Positions 8,405-17,750 of a DNA stretch of 64,000 bases are shown here, piece after piece. Each line of letters starts with the position of its first letter. Position 1 is the first letter of the stretch. Location of the stretch: contig MEHQ01000823.1 in assembly GCA_008828725.1 (NCBI GenBank), positions 428,339-492,338 of the forward strand, written 5' to 3'. A program made the position numbers and the translations under genes. The notes below the pieces were generated by a model. It had not been told where the DNA came from, made no database searches, and was given only the letters and a program-made list of their open reading frames with translations. The stretch is from Saccharina japonica. Lineage: Eukaryota; Sar; Phaeophyceae; Laminariales; Laminariaceae.

Positions 8405-9963
8405 AGGTTTGTCGCGGCGCCGCAGACCTTCATTGTTTCCACCGCTTCCGCGGAGATGAAAGACTGAGATGAGCCCGTATCCAAAGCGGTCATGGTGATG
8501 TACCGTACCGCGACGTCCGGACCGCTATTTGTTCTTACCCTGGTTGTAAAAGATGTGTCGTCGACCGTGACGATGCCGCTAGTGAGCTCCGGACCATGGT
8601 CCGGTAGTCCAGGCATTGAGGGCAATGGGCAGAGTTTAGCTGCGCAGAGCGAAGGGCGGCGCTTTGAAAGGGCGAGATGACAGCTCAGTGGTTGCTGTGG
8701 TAGGGCGCCCAATGTCGCGTAGATGCTGGTGTTGGTGGGGGGGGGGGTCGAGCGGATGGTGGGAGGGTGTGGGCGCGGGGGGCCTTGAAAGGAAGGTGGG
8801 CGTGGGAGGGGAGGGGGGTAGTGTTCAAGTCGGACGGACATCAGCACTCGCCCTAGCATGTGGAACCCCGTCCAGTGCGAAGGTTGGCAGGCCCGTGGGT
8901 CTTCTGCCCTGAAGCCTATGCCCCACATACAGTCGTACGGGCTGGCTTCGGCAAGGGTTGGGTTGCCGGTCCCAAAGAGAAACTTGCGCAATTCCAGGTT
9001 CTTCCCGAACTTGCACAAGTTAGCCTGGTGGGAGAGTTCAAGGCGGTTCGTGTTCCATTTCATGGAGTTGAATCCAGACACGGCTCTTCCGAACACTCTC
9101 TGCGCGGCCGGATCGGAAGATGTCATGGTCTGCTGATCGTGCGTTGCATCGGCGAAGAGCCGGGCTTTGTGCGCCATCATGAACTGCTCTGCCCAGTTAT
9201 GGTGGATGCCTTCGTATTGGAAGTCCGACATGGACCACTGTGAAAGGACGGAGTCACGCTGCCAGAACAGGTGGATGTCGTTAGGAGTGAGGCTCCGGTT
9301 GTGGGCAATCTGTGGATCCGGCAGTGGAGGTTGGCATCTGTCGTGCAGGCAGTCGCCTGGCGTCGTCGGGAGGGTAGCTGGACCTATGCGCCCGGCTGCG
9401 CTCCGAGAGTCCGCGGGGGAAAGGGTCGGCATAGCTGGGTTTTCAGGCGGGTCTCCGAGGTTGACGCATATACCCTGGAGACCCCTGCTAGAGTCGATAA
9501 ACGACTGTGAAGAAGAGGTGTAGTCGCTAGGAGATTCTATTCCTGGAGTCCGAGTTTTCCGGCGAAGTGTCACTGTGCACGGCGCCGGGTAGGAAGACGG
9601 GGCAGGGGGTTCCAAGCATTCCTTCGTCGACGGTGATCGCGAGTCTTCCCCCATATAGGCTGAGCAACCCCCTGGGTTCAGGCGTTGATGTTTGGTCAGA
9701 ACAGGGCGGTCAGCGTTGGTGTCCAGTGGTATCCCGGCGCACACAGGTTTCCTTGAAGGGGCTGTTAGTTCGCTGGGCTGGCGCACGTCCTGTGACGAGC
9801 GCGAGTGGACTTGTGAGGATGTTGTAGTGTCAGGCGCAGTGGTCGAGGGCCCTGTTTGTGAGGCAGTAGCGTTCTGGCGGGAACCGGAACCCCGGGTGGC
9901 CGTGACCGTCGAGACGTTTGGCAGATTCGCCAAGCCTACGGGACTCTCGGCGATGGTTGGCAA
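8323..9963 (-). CDS. NADAR (YbiA/DUF1768) domain followed by retroviral-type aspartic protease active site
   Basis: An uninterrupted 546-codon frame. Residues 1-230 are low-complexity. Residues about 233-380 match the NADAR family along its length: FWQRDSVLSQWS, DGIxx-like YEGIHHNWAEQFMMAHKA (Glu259, Lys266), VFGRAVSGFN, CKFGKNLELRKFL, LAEASPYDCMWGIG (Glu339, Asp344, Trp347) and HWTGFHMLGRVLMSVR. Known members hydrolyse N-glycosidic bonds (riboflavin intermediates in YbiA; reported removal of ADP-ribose from guanine). Residues about 490-505 give TALDTGSSQSFIS, the D-T-G protease site. The order is Gag, NADAR, protease, in the same frame as Gag. Deviations from consensus: SN near the start reads SQ, and the GxNxLG Asn reads His. 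The start is arbitrary because this is an internal polyprotein part. Confidence 0.9.
   Translation of the reverse strand: MPTIAESPVGLANLPNVSTVTATRGSGSRQNATASQTGPSTTAPDTTTSSQVHSRSSQDVRQPSELTAPSRKPVCAGIPLDTNADRPVLTKHQRLNPGGCSAYMGEDSRSPSTKECLEPPAPSSYPAPCTVTLRRKTRTPGIESPSDYTSSSQSFIDSSRGLQGICVNLGDPPENPAMPTLSPADSRSAAGRIGPATLPTTPGDCLHDRCQPPLPDPQIAHNRSLTPNDIHLFWQRDSVLSQWSMSDFQYEGIHHNWAEQFMMAHKARLFADATHDQQTMTSSDPAAQRVFGRAVSGFNSMKWNTNRLELSHQANLCKFGKNLELRKFLFGTGNPTLAEASPYDCMWGIGFRAEDPRACQPSHWTGFHMLGRVLMSVRLEHYPPPLPRPPSFQGPPRPHPPTIRSTPPPTNTSIYATLGALPQQPLSCHLALSKRRPSLCAAKLCPLPSMPGLPDHGPELTSGIVTVDDTSFTTRVRTNSGPDVAVRYITMTALDTGSSQSFISAEAVETMKVCGAATNLCEHHAVPRSWGASVLRPPSPLRLPSD
8824..9267 (-). other. NADAR domain boundaries within the polyprotein
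   Basis: Span of residues 233-380 of the frame above, given separately so the domain can be extracted. All blocks expected of the family are present in the right order and spacing with no stop or frameshift, although the surrounding element is damaged. It is flanked by low-complexity Pro/Ser/Thr sequence on both sides, consistent with a discrete globular domain released or tethered in a polyprotein. Confidence 0.9.
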
Positions 9964-10836
9964 GTCCGCTGATCGAGAAGAGACGTTGAGGTGGGCGTCC
10001 TGGTGATGCTCGACGTCTCAGCCACCTCGCGCCCACACCTCAAGGAAATCGTCCGGTCAAGAGGATCAGTGCTTGGGCAAGCGGTTGATATTAAGGCCGG
10101 GTAAAGGGTGGGGCGTTGAAGGGCAGGGGTGGGGATGGGGGGAATGTGGTGGACACGGGCGTCTTGCAGCCCGTGTCCTCGCAGGAGGTGTTGTTGATGG
10201 TGTTGCGATGGTTCTACCATTGACCTGTCATCCCGTGCGGAATGCACCCGGTTGTCGTTGGTTATTGTTTGGCGTGTAATCCGGCCCAAGATTCATGTTC
10301 GCTGGGGTGACCGGTTGCGGGGGCGTTCGACGTAGGGGCGTGAACTGCCAAAGCGGTGGACTGGGCTGTGGCGGCTGCCGAAGCCTCGAGACGTCGCTGT
10401 TGGAATTGCTGTCCATGTGACTGGTTGTTGCCGTTGTTTCCAGTATTGTGACGTCCATTGTTGGAGCGTCCGTTGTTTCCTTGGTGGCGACGATGACATC
10501 CGTGGTTGGAGTGGGCGTTGTTGTTTTAGTTGTAGCCACCGTGGTTGGAGCGGCCGCTGCTGTTGTGGTTGTTGGAATGGCGGTTAGAGTTGCGCTCGAC
10601 GTTGCGCTCGTAGTCCCTGCGGCGGTAGGACCGCATGCGTTGTTGCCACTGGCGAAAGGCGTGACCTCCATAGTCGAGCATGCCACCCCCCGGATTAAGC
10701 AGTTTTGAAGTTTTGAATTGTTGAGAAAACCTTGTTTTCATGTCTTCATGCTGTGGTCGGATGTACCGCAGTTGATGCAGCGTCCTCCATGGTCACGGAG
10801 GGCCTGTGACCTAGCGGATTTGATGAGCAGCGGCGT
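9964..10836 (-). pseudogene. Nucleocapsid region: zinc knuckle and Asn/Gly/His-rich tail, broken
   Basis: Downstream of Gag, after an in-frame TAA, the same frame reads RCINCGTSDHSMKT then TGA: a CX2CX4HX4C knuckle whose last Cys codon is TGA. One frame over, KTRFSQQFKTSKLLNPGGG and HAFRQWQQRMRSYRRR follow, then an Asn/His/Gly/Arg-rich stretch (GNNGRSNNGRHNTGNNGNN) broken by TAA at 10526-10528. The 58-kb copy has a comparable THSFKQC segment and Asn/His-rich tail, which supports this reading. The role would be genomic RNA binding. From about 10.24 to 9.97 kb no frame is convincing. Confidence 0.7.
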
Positions 10837-12132
10837 TTAGAGTTTAGGGTCCGTTGTGGACATCGTTCCTATGACCGCGGAAACTTCGGGCCAGTACCTC
10901 AGTGGCCAGTCGGCGGCATCGTCACAGAAGGGATCTGGGTCGTCGGTGACATTCATGACCACGGGATTGAAGGAGGATCCCCGCACGTGGTTGTGTGAGC
11001 CACGCGGGCGCTGTTGCTGCTGGGCTAGGGGTGGATTCGACGAGTATGAAGTAGTACCCCCGTTGGGGTGAGCGTAGAAGCTCCCGCCGTTGATGGCCGG
11101 CGTCTTGTTTGTTCCGTGAACGTCGAAAGCTCGCCACATCACTTGCATGCTGGAGTAGGGCTCGGCCGTGGTCCTGAGGGCGCCTGGGAACAGCGTTAGC
11201 ATCAAGACCGGGAACTGTCCGCTGACACCGAACCGAATGCACTCGACGATCATCGCGTCGCTCGGCTTCGAGGCTTTCTCCGTACCCTGGATGATGGAGA
11301 CGGGGTCTGTGGCGCACCTGAGGTAGGTGGAAAACCCCGCGTTTGTGGGCACGCCGAAGGCATGTAGCTGGGTGAACCCTTCACCTTGGTCGCCTGTGTC
11401 GACGTGGGCTGTCAGCAGTTGCAGGAGTAGACTGAATGCCGAGGGTCCAGTGTCGTCCGTGTCAAGGCGTCGCGATGAAGCCGTCGATGATGCGAGACAG
11501 ATCCGAAGTCCCAGTAATGCCATGCGGAAACTCTTGTGCAGAGGCACGATCCATCCGGGCACCCACTCTTCTGAGGTGAGCGTTGTCGTCCCCGATTCGT
11601 CACTAATACCGAGGGTTTCCGCCATCACTAGGTGAGTGCTGGAGATGAGCCTGCCGACGCCGGCGGCGGGATCGATGCCTGGGGGGAACGGCATGCGCAT
11701 GATTAGCCCCATAATGCGCATGTCGAGTGTCGTGTAGTTTCGCCTCGTCTGGTGTTTTGCTGCAGCGGACAATCCAGGGGTGGCGCTTGTCGCCGGTTGC
11801 ACAGGCATAGGTACTGGCATGCTGGCGGCAGGCGCAGGCGCGCTGGTGGCGAGGACACCCGAGGCCGGTGTAGGCGTGGGTGCAGGCGCGTGTGTTGAAA
11901 GCTGAAGCCGGTCGCGGCTGGCACCGCGGCGGCCACGGTCACGACGGCGTCTGCGTCCTTGCGCGTCGTCGTGGCTGTCGCTGCTGCTGCGGTTGCTCCC
12001 GTCAACGTGGTCGTCGTCCGTCCAGGATGGAGGGTCACGGACTTGGTGGTAGGCGACGTACTGGGAGGAGTGTACAGAGTTGTAATGGGGGGTTTCGGCA
12101 TGGATCGGCAGGACAATGGACGAGAAGGGCAT
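10837..12132 (-). CDS. Gag (capsid-type) protein of the Ty3/Gypsy element
   Basis: 431 codons ending at TAA. The N-terminal third has an Arg/Asp-rich patch (residues 58-75, RRRRRDRGRRG) and a Pro/Ala/Thr-rich segment. Residues about 130-400 are the structured part. The stretch PSAFSLLLQLLTAHVDTGD...QFPVLMLTLFPGALRT...MWRAFD aligns with PAAFTLFLGLLSTHFD...QYPSLIPTLYPGVLAT...IWLAFQ in the 58-kb copy (61.7-62.1 kb), so it is a conserved domain. Role: virus-like particle shell. The stop is followed by 30 more codons in the same frame leading to the zinc knuckle, so the TAA may be a mutated CAA. The start is the first ATG after the minisatellite and may not be the original one. Confidence 0.8.
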   Translation of the reverse strand: MPFSSIVLPIHAETPHYNSVHSSQYVAYHQVRDPPSWTDDDHVDGSNRSSSDSHDDAQGRRRRRDRGRRGASRDRLQLSTHAPAPTPTPASGVLATSAPAPAASMPVPMPVQPATSATPGLSAAAKHQTRRNYTTLDMRIMGLIMRMPFPPGIDPAAGVGRLISSTHLVMAETLGISDESGTTTLTSEEWVPGWIVPLHKSFRMALLGLRICLASSTASSRRLDTDDTGPSAFSLLLQLLTAHVDTGDQGEGFTQLHAFGVPTNAGFSTYLRCATDPVSIIQGTEKASKPSDAMIVECIRFGVSGQFPVLMLTLFPGALRTTAEPYSSMQVMWRAFDVHGTNKTPAINGGSFYAHPNGGTTSYSSNPPLAQQQQRPRGSHNHVRGSSFNPVVMNVTDDPDPFCDDAADWPLRYWPEVSAVIGTMSTTDPKL

Positions 12133-12204
12133 GTTTTACAAAGAAAGGTCGTCAGAGTACCAGAACAAATAACTCGCCAGTACCAGTCCTTTTGGGGGGA
12201 CGCC

Positions 12205-12515
12205 TTCCTCAGGATATTTGGGGGCTGAAAGGACTGAGACCACCCAGCCCTCAGGGTACTTGGGGGCCTGAAGGGACTGACTCCCTTCAGTCCTCAGGGT
12301 ACGTTCGGGTCTGAAAACACTAAGTCCCCCGTCCCACCAGTCCTCAGGATACCTGGGGGCCTGAAACGAATGAGTACAATAAGTCCTCAGGGGACGTTTG
12401 GGGGCTTAGGAGGTTGGAGTCCCGCCACACCTATGGGTCTGAAAAGACTGAGTCCTTCCAGCCCCATTGTACCTGAGGGGCTGAAAGGGCATGATATCCA
12501 CCAGTCCCCAGGGTA
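12205..12515. repeat. Minisatellite, about 45-bp unit, 6 degenerate copies
   Basis: Repeated CAGTCCTCAGG-GTACTTGGGGGCCTGAA-like units with variants (GGATATTTGGGGGCTGAAAG, GGGGACGTTTGGGGGCTTAG). It abuts the retrotransposon Gag start and occupies the place where leader and 5' LTR should be. Confidence 0.75.
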
Positions 12516-13590
12516 TATATATGCATTTTTTTGCCATCCCATTTATTGTCTTCGCCCTTCCTTTATCTCTCCTACCTAGTCGTAACTCAGATCGGGGGTC
12601 GCACAGTAGGCTCTTCTCCCTCCTCCCCCACTACGGTTCTTGCCTTGCTTTTTCATCGCGAGAAGATTATAGCACTTTCTTTCCTCGTCAACGCTCGTCG
12701 GATTGTGCTTACCCACGCTATAATATGCGCTCTCGACAGTTGGCGTTATTTGAGAATCAAATTCTCCATACAGAGACTCGAAACCTCGACTTCCAACCTA
12801 ACAAGATTCGTCGGTACCTGTTAGACCACCGGGGCGACCGGTTATACTGTATGCAGGGGCCTGAATTAACGAGTTCCATCTGTCTCGACGGTCCCTGAGC
12901 CCCTGAGCCTGAGAGGACTGTTTGTCGGTTTTGAATATTATGGATTGCAGAATACGATGGCTGCATTCAATTGTCGATAGAGTCAACGCTAAACGAAAAA
13001 ACAGACAGTGCTTTTTAAATGGAGTTGTCTGAGCGTAGTTGTTCATTGCCTCCCCCCCCCCCGACTATACCGAGCAGTACAATGGCGGGAAGAGGAGGTA
13101 AAAAGGGCACAAGCACAATACGGACGGAGTAAGTAAAACTACGTCAGGATGGAAGGAGTATGTAGGTTGCTGGTAGTAAGAGTAAAATATATGGTTGAGA
13201 AGAAGAAGAAAGGTGTACAGAAAAACGTAATTAATAAAACGAACGATAGGACTTTCATGGCGGGATGGAGCGACTGTGTGGGTAAGGGAAAAAACGATAC
13301 CGGACAAACGAGCCGGAGTCACAGACACGGAAATATAATTGCATTAGATAAGAGCATAAAACGGTCATAAAAATGGGTCGTAGTTTGAAGGGGAGGGTGA
13401 AACAATTGTAGAGCTTTATTAACGCAAGCTCTTTAATAGGAACGCCCACAACCAACGAAACGCTCGACGCATAATTCGAGAAGGAAACCAACGCGTGGGC
13501 AGAGATACACGTAGAGGCCTCAGAAAGGGGACACAGTGGTTCAAAAGGGTAACAAGGATAATTTACAAGGTAAGAAGCAAATAAGTGTGT
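12516..13590. other. No supported gene
   Basis: Pyrimidine-rich DNA at 12.53-12.70 kb, then mixed sequence with a C run at 13052. One open frame (12491-12898, plus) has a less repetitive C-terminal half, but I recognise nothing in it. AT content rises after 13.0 kb. Confidence 0.4.
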
Positions 13591-13599
13591 ATCTCAACA

Positions 13600-14870
13600 T
13601 ATTTATAGAAACGCGGCAGGGGCAGACCAGTTTGTGGATGAGTTGATGAAGTACGGGGGAGAGGGAAAGCTCATTGTATGTAGGTATCCATGATCGTTAA
13701 GTTGCATGACTGGATATGGAAAAACGAGTACGCACCTAAGAGGTGGAGAGAAGAATAGTTAGTAAATATATCTAAGATGGGTCGTTCTTATTAAGAGTAA
13801 CGTTTTCCCAAAAAATCCTATATTTGTTTCAGGAAACAAGGCTGACCCGGGTGACTACGTATAGGGGGACATACCGCTACTAGCAACCGTAGGCAGAACA
13901 TTTTGTACTATTTTGAACGATAGAACGGGAACAATGATGGCGAAAGGAATACAACAATATCGAAAGGCAAGCAGAGTTTTGGCCAAAACGTCGCTGGGTA
14001 GACCATGTGTACACATTAGGTACGACAATTACAAATAGGAAAGACGCCGGGCTAACAATGCACTTTTCTTTCTATATCTACAGAAGGCCTATGACACAGT
14101 GTGGAGAAATGGGTTGTGGCTAAAACATAATGTATGTGGGAAATATGGATCAGGGGAAACGTGTGGAGAAAGATGAAACATATTTAGAACGGAATGCGCG
14201 AGAAGTGCTGTGATGCTGGGCGGGGAAATGTCGAAGTATGTTGACATATCACAAAGAGTTGCACAGGGATGCACGCTATCACCTGACCCACTCGAGAGAT
14301 ACATCAATGACACGGGAATAGCAGCCGAAGCAGATTATAAACGGGTCAGGGTGGGGGAAGATACGGTGCCGGGATTGACGTTTGCGATTGATTTCGTGAC
14401 CATATCAGAAATACCCAGAGGACTGCTGCAGAAACAAATAGAGAAGACACTAGAGTACACTAGCAAGTGGAGAGTCACGGCGAACGTAAAAACGTGCGCA
14501 GCAGTTGTGTGCAACGAAGATACGGAGATGCCTGGTAACTTTCAAGTGCAAGTGGGTAGAAGATTCGTTCCCGATCAGAGACCAGTACACGTACCGTGGC
14601 GTAGAAATCTCAACGGGCTGCTCTTCTGATGAACACATAACAAAAATAATAGGAAAGGGTAACACACACGTAGGCAAGATGGAAGCGATCCTGACAGACT
14701 CGCACCTTGACACTAGGGGTAAGGTATGTATCGTGATAAATGTGATTGTACCAAAGCTAGAAAATGCAGGAGAAGTATGGGAAGGGAATGCGAAGCTCGT
14801 AAAACAGCTGGAACTAGTACAGATGCAGCAGCTAAAAAAGTCCTAGGATGCTCTAGTACGTAGATTTTTT
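13600..14870 (+). pseudogene. LINE-type reverse transcriptase remnant
   Basis: Fragments in several frames line up in the order of a non-LTR RT: FVDELMKYGGEGKL (13.63 kb), KLHDWIWKNEYAPKRWRE, ADPGDY...TVGRTFCTILNDRTGTMM (13.84 kb), YLQKAYDTVWRNGLW (14.09 kb), VDISQRVAQGCTLSP (motif B), PGLTFAIDFVTISE (motif C), QKQIEKTLEYTSKWRVTANVK, then DQYTYRGVEIS, HITKIIGKGNTHVGKMEAIL and VIVPKLENAGEVWEGN. Motif C reads FAID instead of FADD, and the first Asp of motif A reads Tyr, so both catalytic sites are lost. At least three frameshifts. No endonuclease or poly-A tail was seen, so it is 5' truncated. Confidence 0.85.
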
Positions 14871-14871
14871 A

Positions 14872-17750
14872 GTATGGTCACGAATCCGGATTGCGGGGAC
14901 ACAGGCTCATAGGTGATGAAGCAACGAGGCTCACTTTCCTTTTGGACGGTCTTGAACCGCTTCCCTTGCGCTTGGTTGGCAATGAGGGGATGCTGAGGTA
15001 ATTATATGGAACAACACCGATGTCAGCCTGACTGCCACATGCTATGATATGCAATGAAAATACTGGTCGTGAAAGCGTCAAAGCGATGGTGCGTAAACAT
15101 GACATGCATTTTGCGAATGTCGTGGATGGTGCGGGTAGTGCGCGATTTCCGAAGCAGACAATGTTCTCACGAGTGGGGGGGGCGGTGGGTTATTTTCTTG
15201 GCCTTTGAATTGGGAGGGAAATAGTGTCGTATCCTTAACTCAACAGGTAGTAGAGTAGTTGCTATAGCACGGGCGTATAGTCCTCTGGCTCTATTCGAGT
15301 ACAACGCGTACTCACAGCAGGAAATACGACCAACGATTCACCCTGCGGGAAGGGGGGGCGGGCAATACGTTGATATTAAGAAGTACAATGTAACGTTTGA
15401 TGATAAGATTTCTCGGGGCACGGAATCACAAAACCAGTCGCGCCTGTTCGAAGTGTGTATTAGACTTTCAGGTACCCAGTGAGCAAGTATATATAATTCA
15501 GGACGCTTTTTTCAAAACGCGAGCAGAAAACGATATGATTGATGTGCTGGGCAAAGGCTTGGTGGATACGAGACCTAAAAAATATTTGATGAAACCATAT
15601 GCGGCGTACATACAGCAGAGCTCTCCTGGCTAGAAACTGCTTCAGCGGTAGATACGGTAGATACAAATGTATAGGTACCATATGGACATGTTCCCGGAAA
15701 ACGTCCACTTTTCACTTCCGGCCGCGGGTCGTTTTTCGCGCTATCGGCTGCGGGGCACGCAGGGGGACGGCATGTACACCGCAGCGCAAGTGCGGGCCCC
15801 GGCCGCGGCCCGTGGGGCGTGCCCTGGGCCTTCAAAGTCGCGAAGTATGGCCAATAACTCAGGGGAGACATTCCGACTTGACACCGACTCGCAACTACGT
15901 ACTATGAAAAACCTGTCTGTTTTTTCATCTGTATGAATTTCGATGGTTCGTTGTTTACCCGCCGCATGAACGGGACACACACAGCACGTACCACGCACGA
16001 GACAACAAGTACCACACCGACATTAAACGAGACACACATGAAGCGTCGTGCAGCAATAGTTGATACCATGTTGCATGCGTCTGCTCTCTCTGGGCTGTGT
16101 ACAGCAGCAGTAGCAGTTCTACGAAACGCTTGAAAAATTACATGCGCATTTCATGTATGTTTGTGAATTTATTTCCAAGATTTTGGAATCTACGTACTAC
16201 TGTAGAGTACGTACACAGATCTACGAGTACTATGTACAGCAGTACGAGTATGCATATTGTATCTACCTCTTTCTATCTACGTAAACGATAGGCCGGTCTA
16301 CATACGTACGAATACGAGTGTTTTAGATACAGCAGTAGTTACGAGTATTTTGGTACAGCAATACTACTATTGCTGTACTTTACGGGTATAAAAGACGCCC
16401 CCGTGATGAAAGTCAGTAGCTAGAGTAACGCTTACGGTGTAAAAACCTGATTATCAAAAAATAAATAAACGAGTGAAGAATAAAAGAATGGTACAACATA
16501 TTCAGTCCTGCGCGAATGCAGCGGAAATATGTTTCAACTTTCTTTTTGCTCAGATGCATGTTGCACACTTATTACAACACCATACTGGCGGTCTTGTTAG
16601 ATCATTGGTGCGGGGTTGATAACCTTATCTCCGCACAAGGGGAATTATCGTACCACGTAGTGTGTATATAGTATATGTATATATGTATTTTGTATTGTCG
16701 TAATTATAGTGTGGATGGGGGTAGATGAAATTAAATAATTAACTACTTGAGCTAGTGAAAGAGTGGGTCTACTATTTGTAGCTATGTATGGTATATTGTT
16801 GTAGGGTAGGTTGTTCGTGGTATGGGGGGGGGTATAATTAATTAATTTAGCGAAAGAGGGAGAAGAATAATGAATTAATTTAGCGAAAGAGGGAGAAGAA
16901 TAATACATGTTGTCTCTAGTCTAGACTAAAAAATACAAAGCAGCCAAGACGTCACTTATCGAACAGCACAGCCGTACAGCGAGAAAAGGCTGCATAATAC
17001 GAAGTAGCCGCTGTTCAGATTGTTGCCTTTGAGACGACTGTGGTGTCCTGTTTGTGTGCGCAGGACTCGTAGCACACAGCTAGCAGGGGGGATGAATCCA
17101 GCAGTTTTAGTTGCGACAGCTACGAACTTGTGCTGTGTTGAGCATTTCTTTGTGTATGCGTGTGTGTATGTTTGATGTATGCTATTCCAGCAAAATCTCC
17201 CCCTCTGATTTGAAGTACCCGCACAGTACAGAAACGATCGAAAACAACTAAAGAGCTAATACCCACCACGGCCATGGATAACATATCATACTCGACGAGA
17301 ATAAGGGTCCCGGGTACCCGGGTGTTCGATGGGTACCCTTAGACGAGTACTTGGCTGCTAAACGCGTAACAAGGTACCCGCCAAAAAGGTAGTACATACT
17401 CTTATCAACGCGCAATGCTGTACAAACATGGATTTCATTAATCCGATTCCACTGGAAATTAGACTTGACACACATAATTCCCACTGTCCTCGGGCGAGCG
17501 ATTGCTGCTGCTCGGCCCGCCACTCCGTTTGGGATGCTGACAGCCAACCCTGATTACTCCACAAACAGAGCACCCCATTAGGTATGGTTTGGATCATGAC
17601 AATCGCCTCCTCGAGGGCTATCGACCTGTTGCGTGCGGTACGGGTGTAGCAGTTTGGAATGGATTTTGTCCGTGGTTGACCTTAGACTGACTCTCATGGG
17701 ACATACATACAGACAGACATATATTTTTTAGTCGGTCCTAGGAATTAACA
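14872..17750. other. No supported gene; AT-rich patches
   Basis: Contains a GC-rich patch at 15.71-15.85 kb, many TAC/GTAC-rich tracts at 16.1-16.4 kb, and a 34-bp tandem duplication (ATTTAGCGAAAGAGGGAGAA repeated) at about 16837-16905. Open frames are short and unrecognised. A TATAAAAG string at 16391 has no gene attached. Confidence 0.4.

Larger units (their letters stand above)
640..12132 (-). mobile_element. Ty3/Gypsy retrotransposon with chromodomain-like segment and NADAR domain (decayed)
   Basis: On the minus strand the order is Gag, zinc knuckle, NADAR, protease, RT, RNase H, linker, integrase, chromodomain-like region and a C-terminal module, then a non-coding 3' region and a probable LTR. 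RT before integrase places it in Ty3/Gypsy. Related copies in the window (45.3-46.6 kb and 58.0-62.9 kb) confirm the Gag and C-terminal parts. Multiple frameshifts and stops show it is not autonomous now. No 5' LTR could be found: upstream of Gag the sequence becomes a minisatellite (12.2-12.5 kb), so the 5' end is lost or rearranged. Outer limits are approximate. Confidence 0.93.

Noticed and set aside
10228..10686. Thr/Ala-rich 152-codon frame after the zinc knuckle
   Set aside because: The Asn/Gly/His-rich frame one step over matches the corresponding tail of the 58-kb copy, so the Thr-rich frame is a shadow.
12130..12190. Primer-binding site for the first element (TGGTACTCTGACGACC on the minus strand)
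   Set aside because: It begins with TGG, but there is no adjacent LTR end and it does not match the primer site shared by the other two elements.
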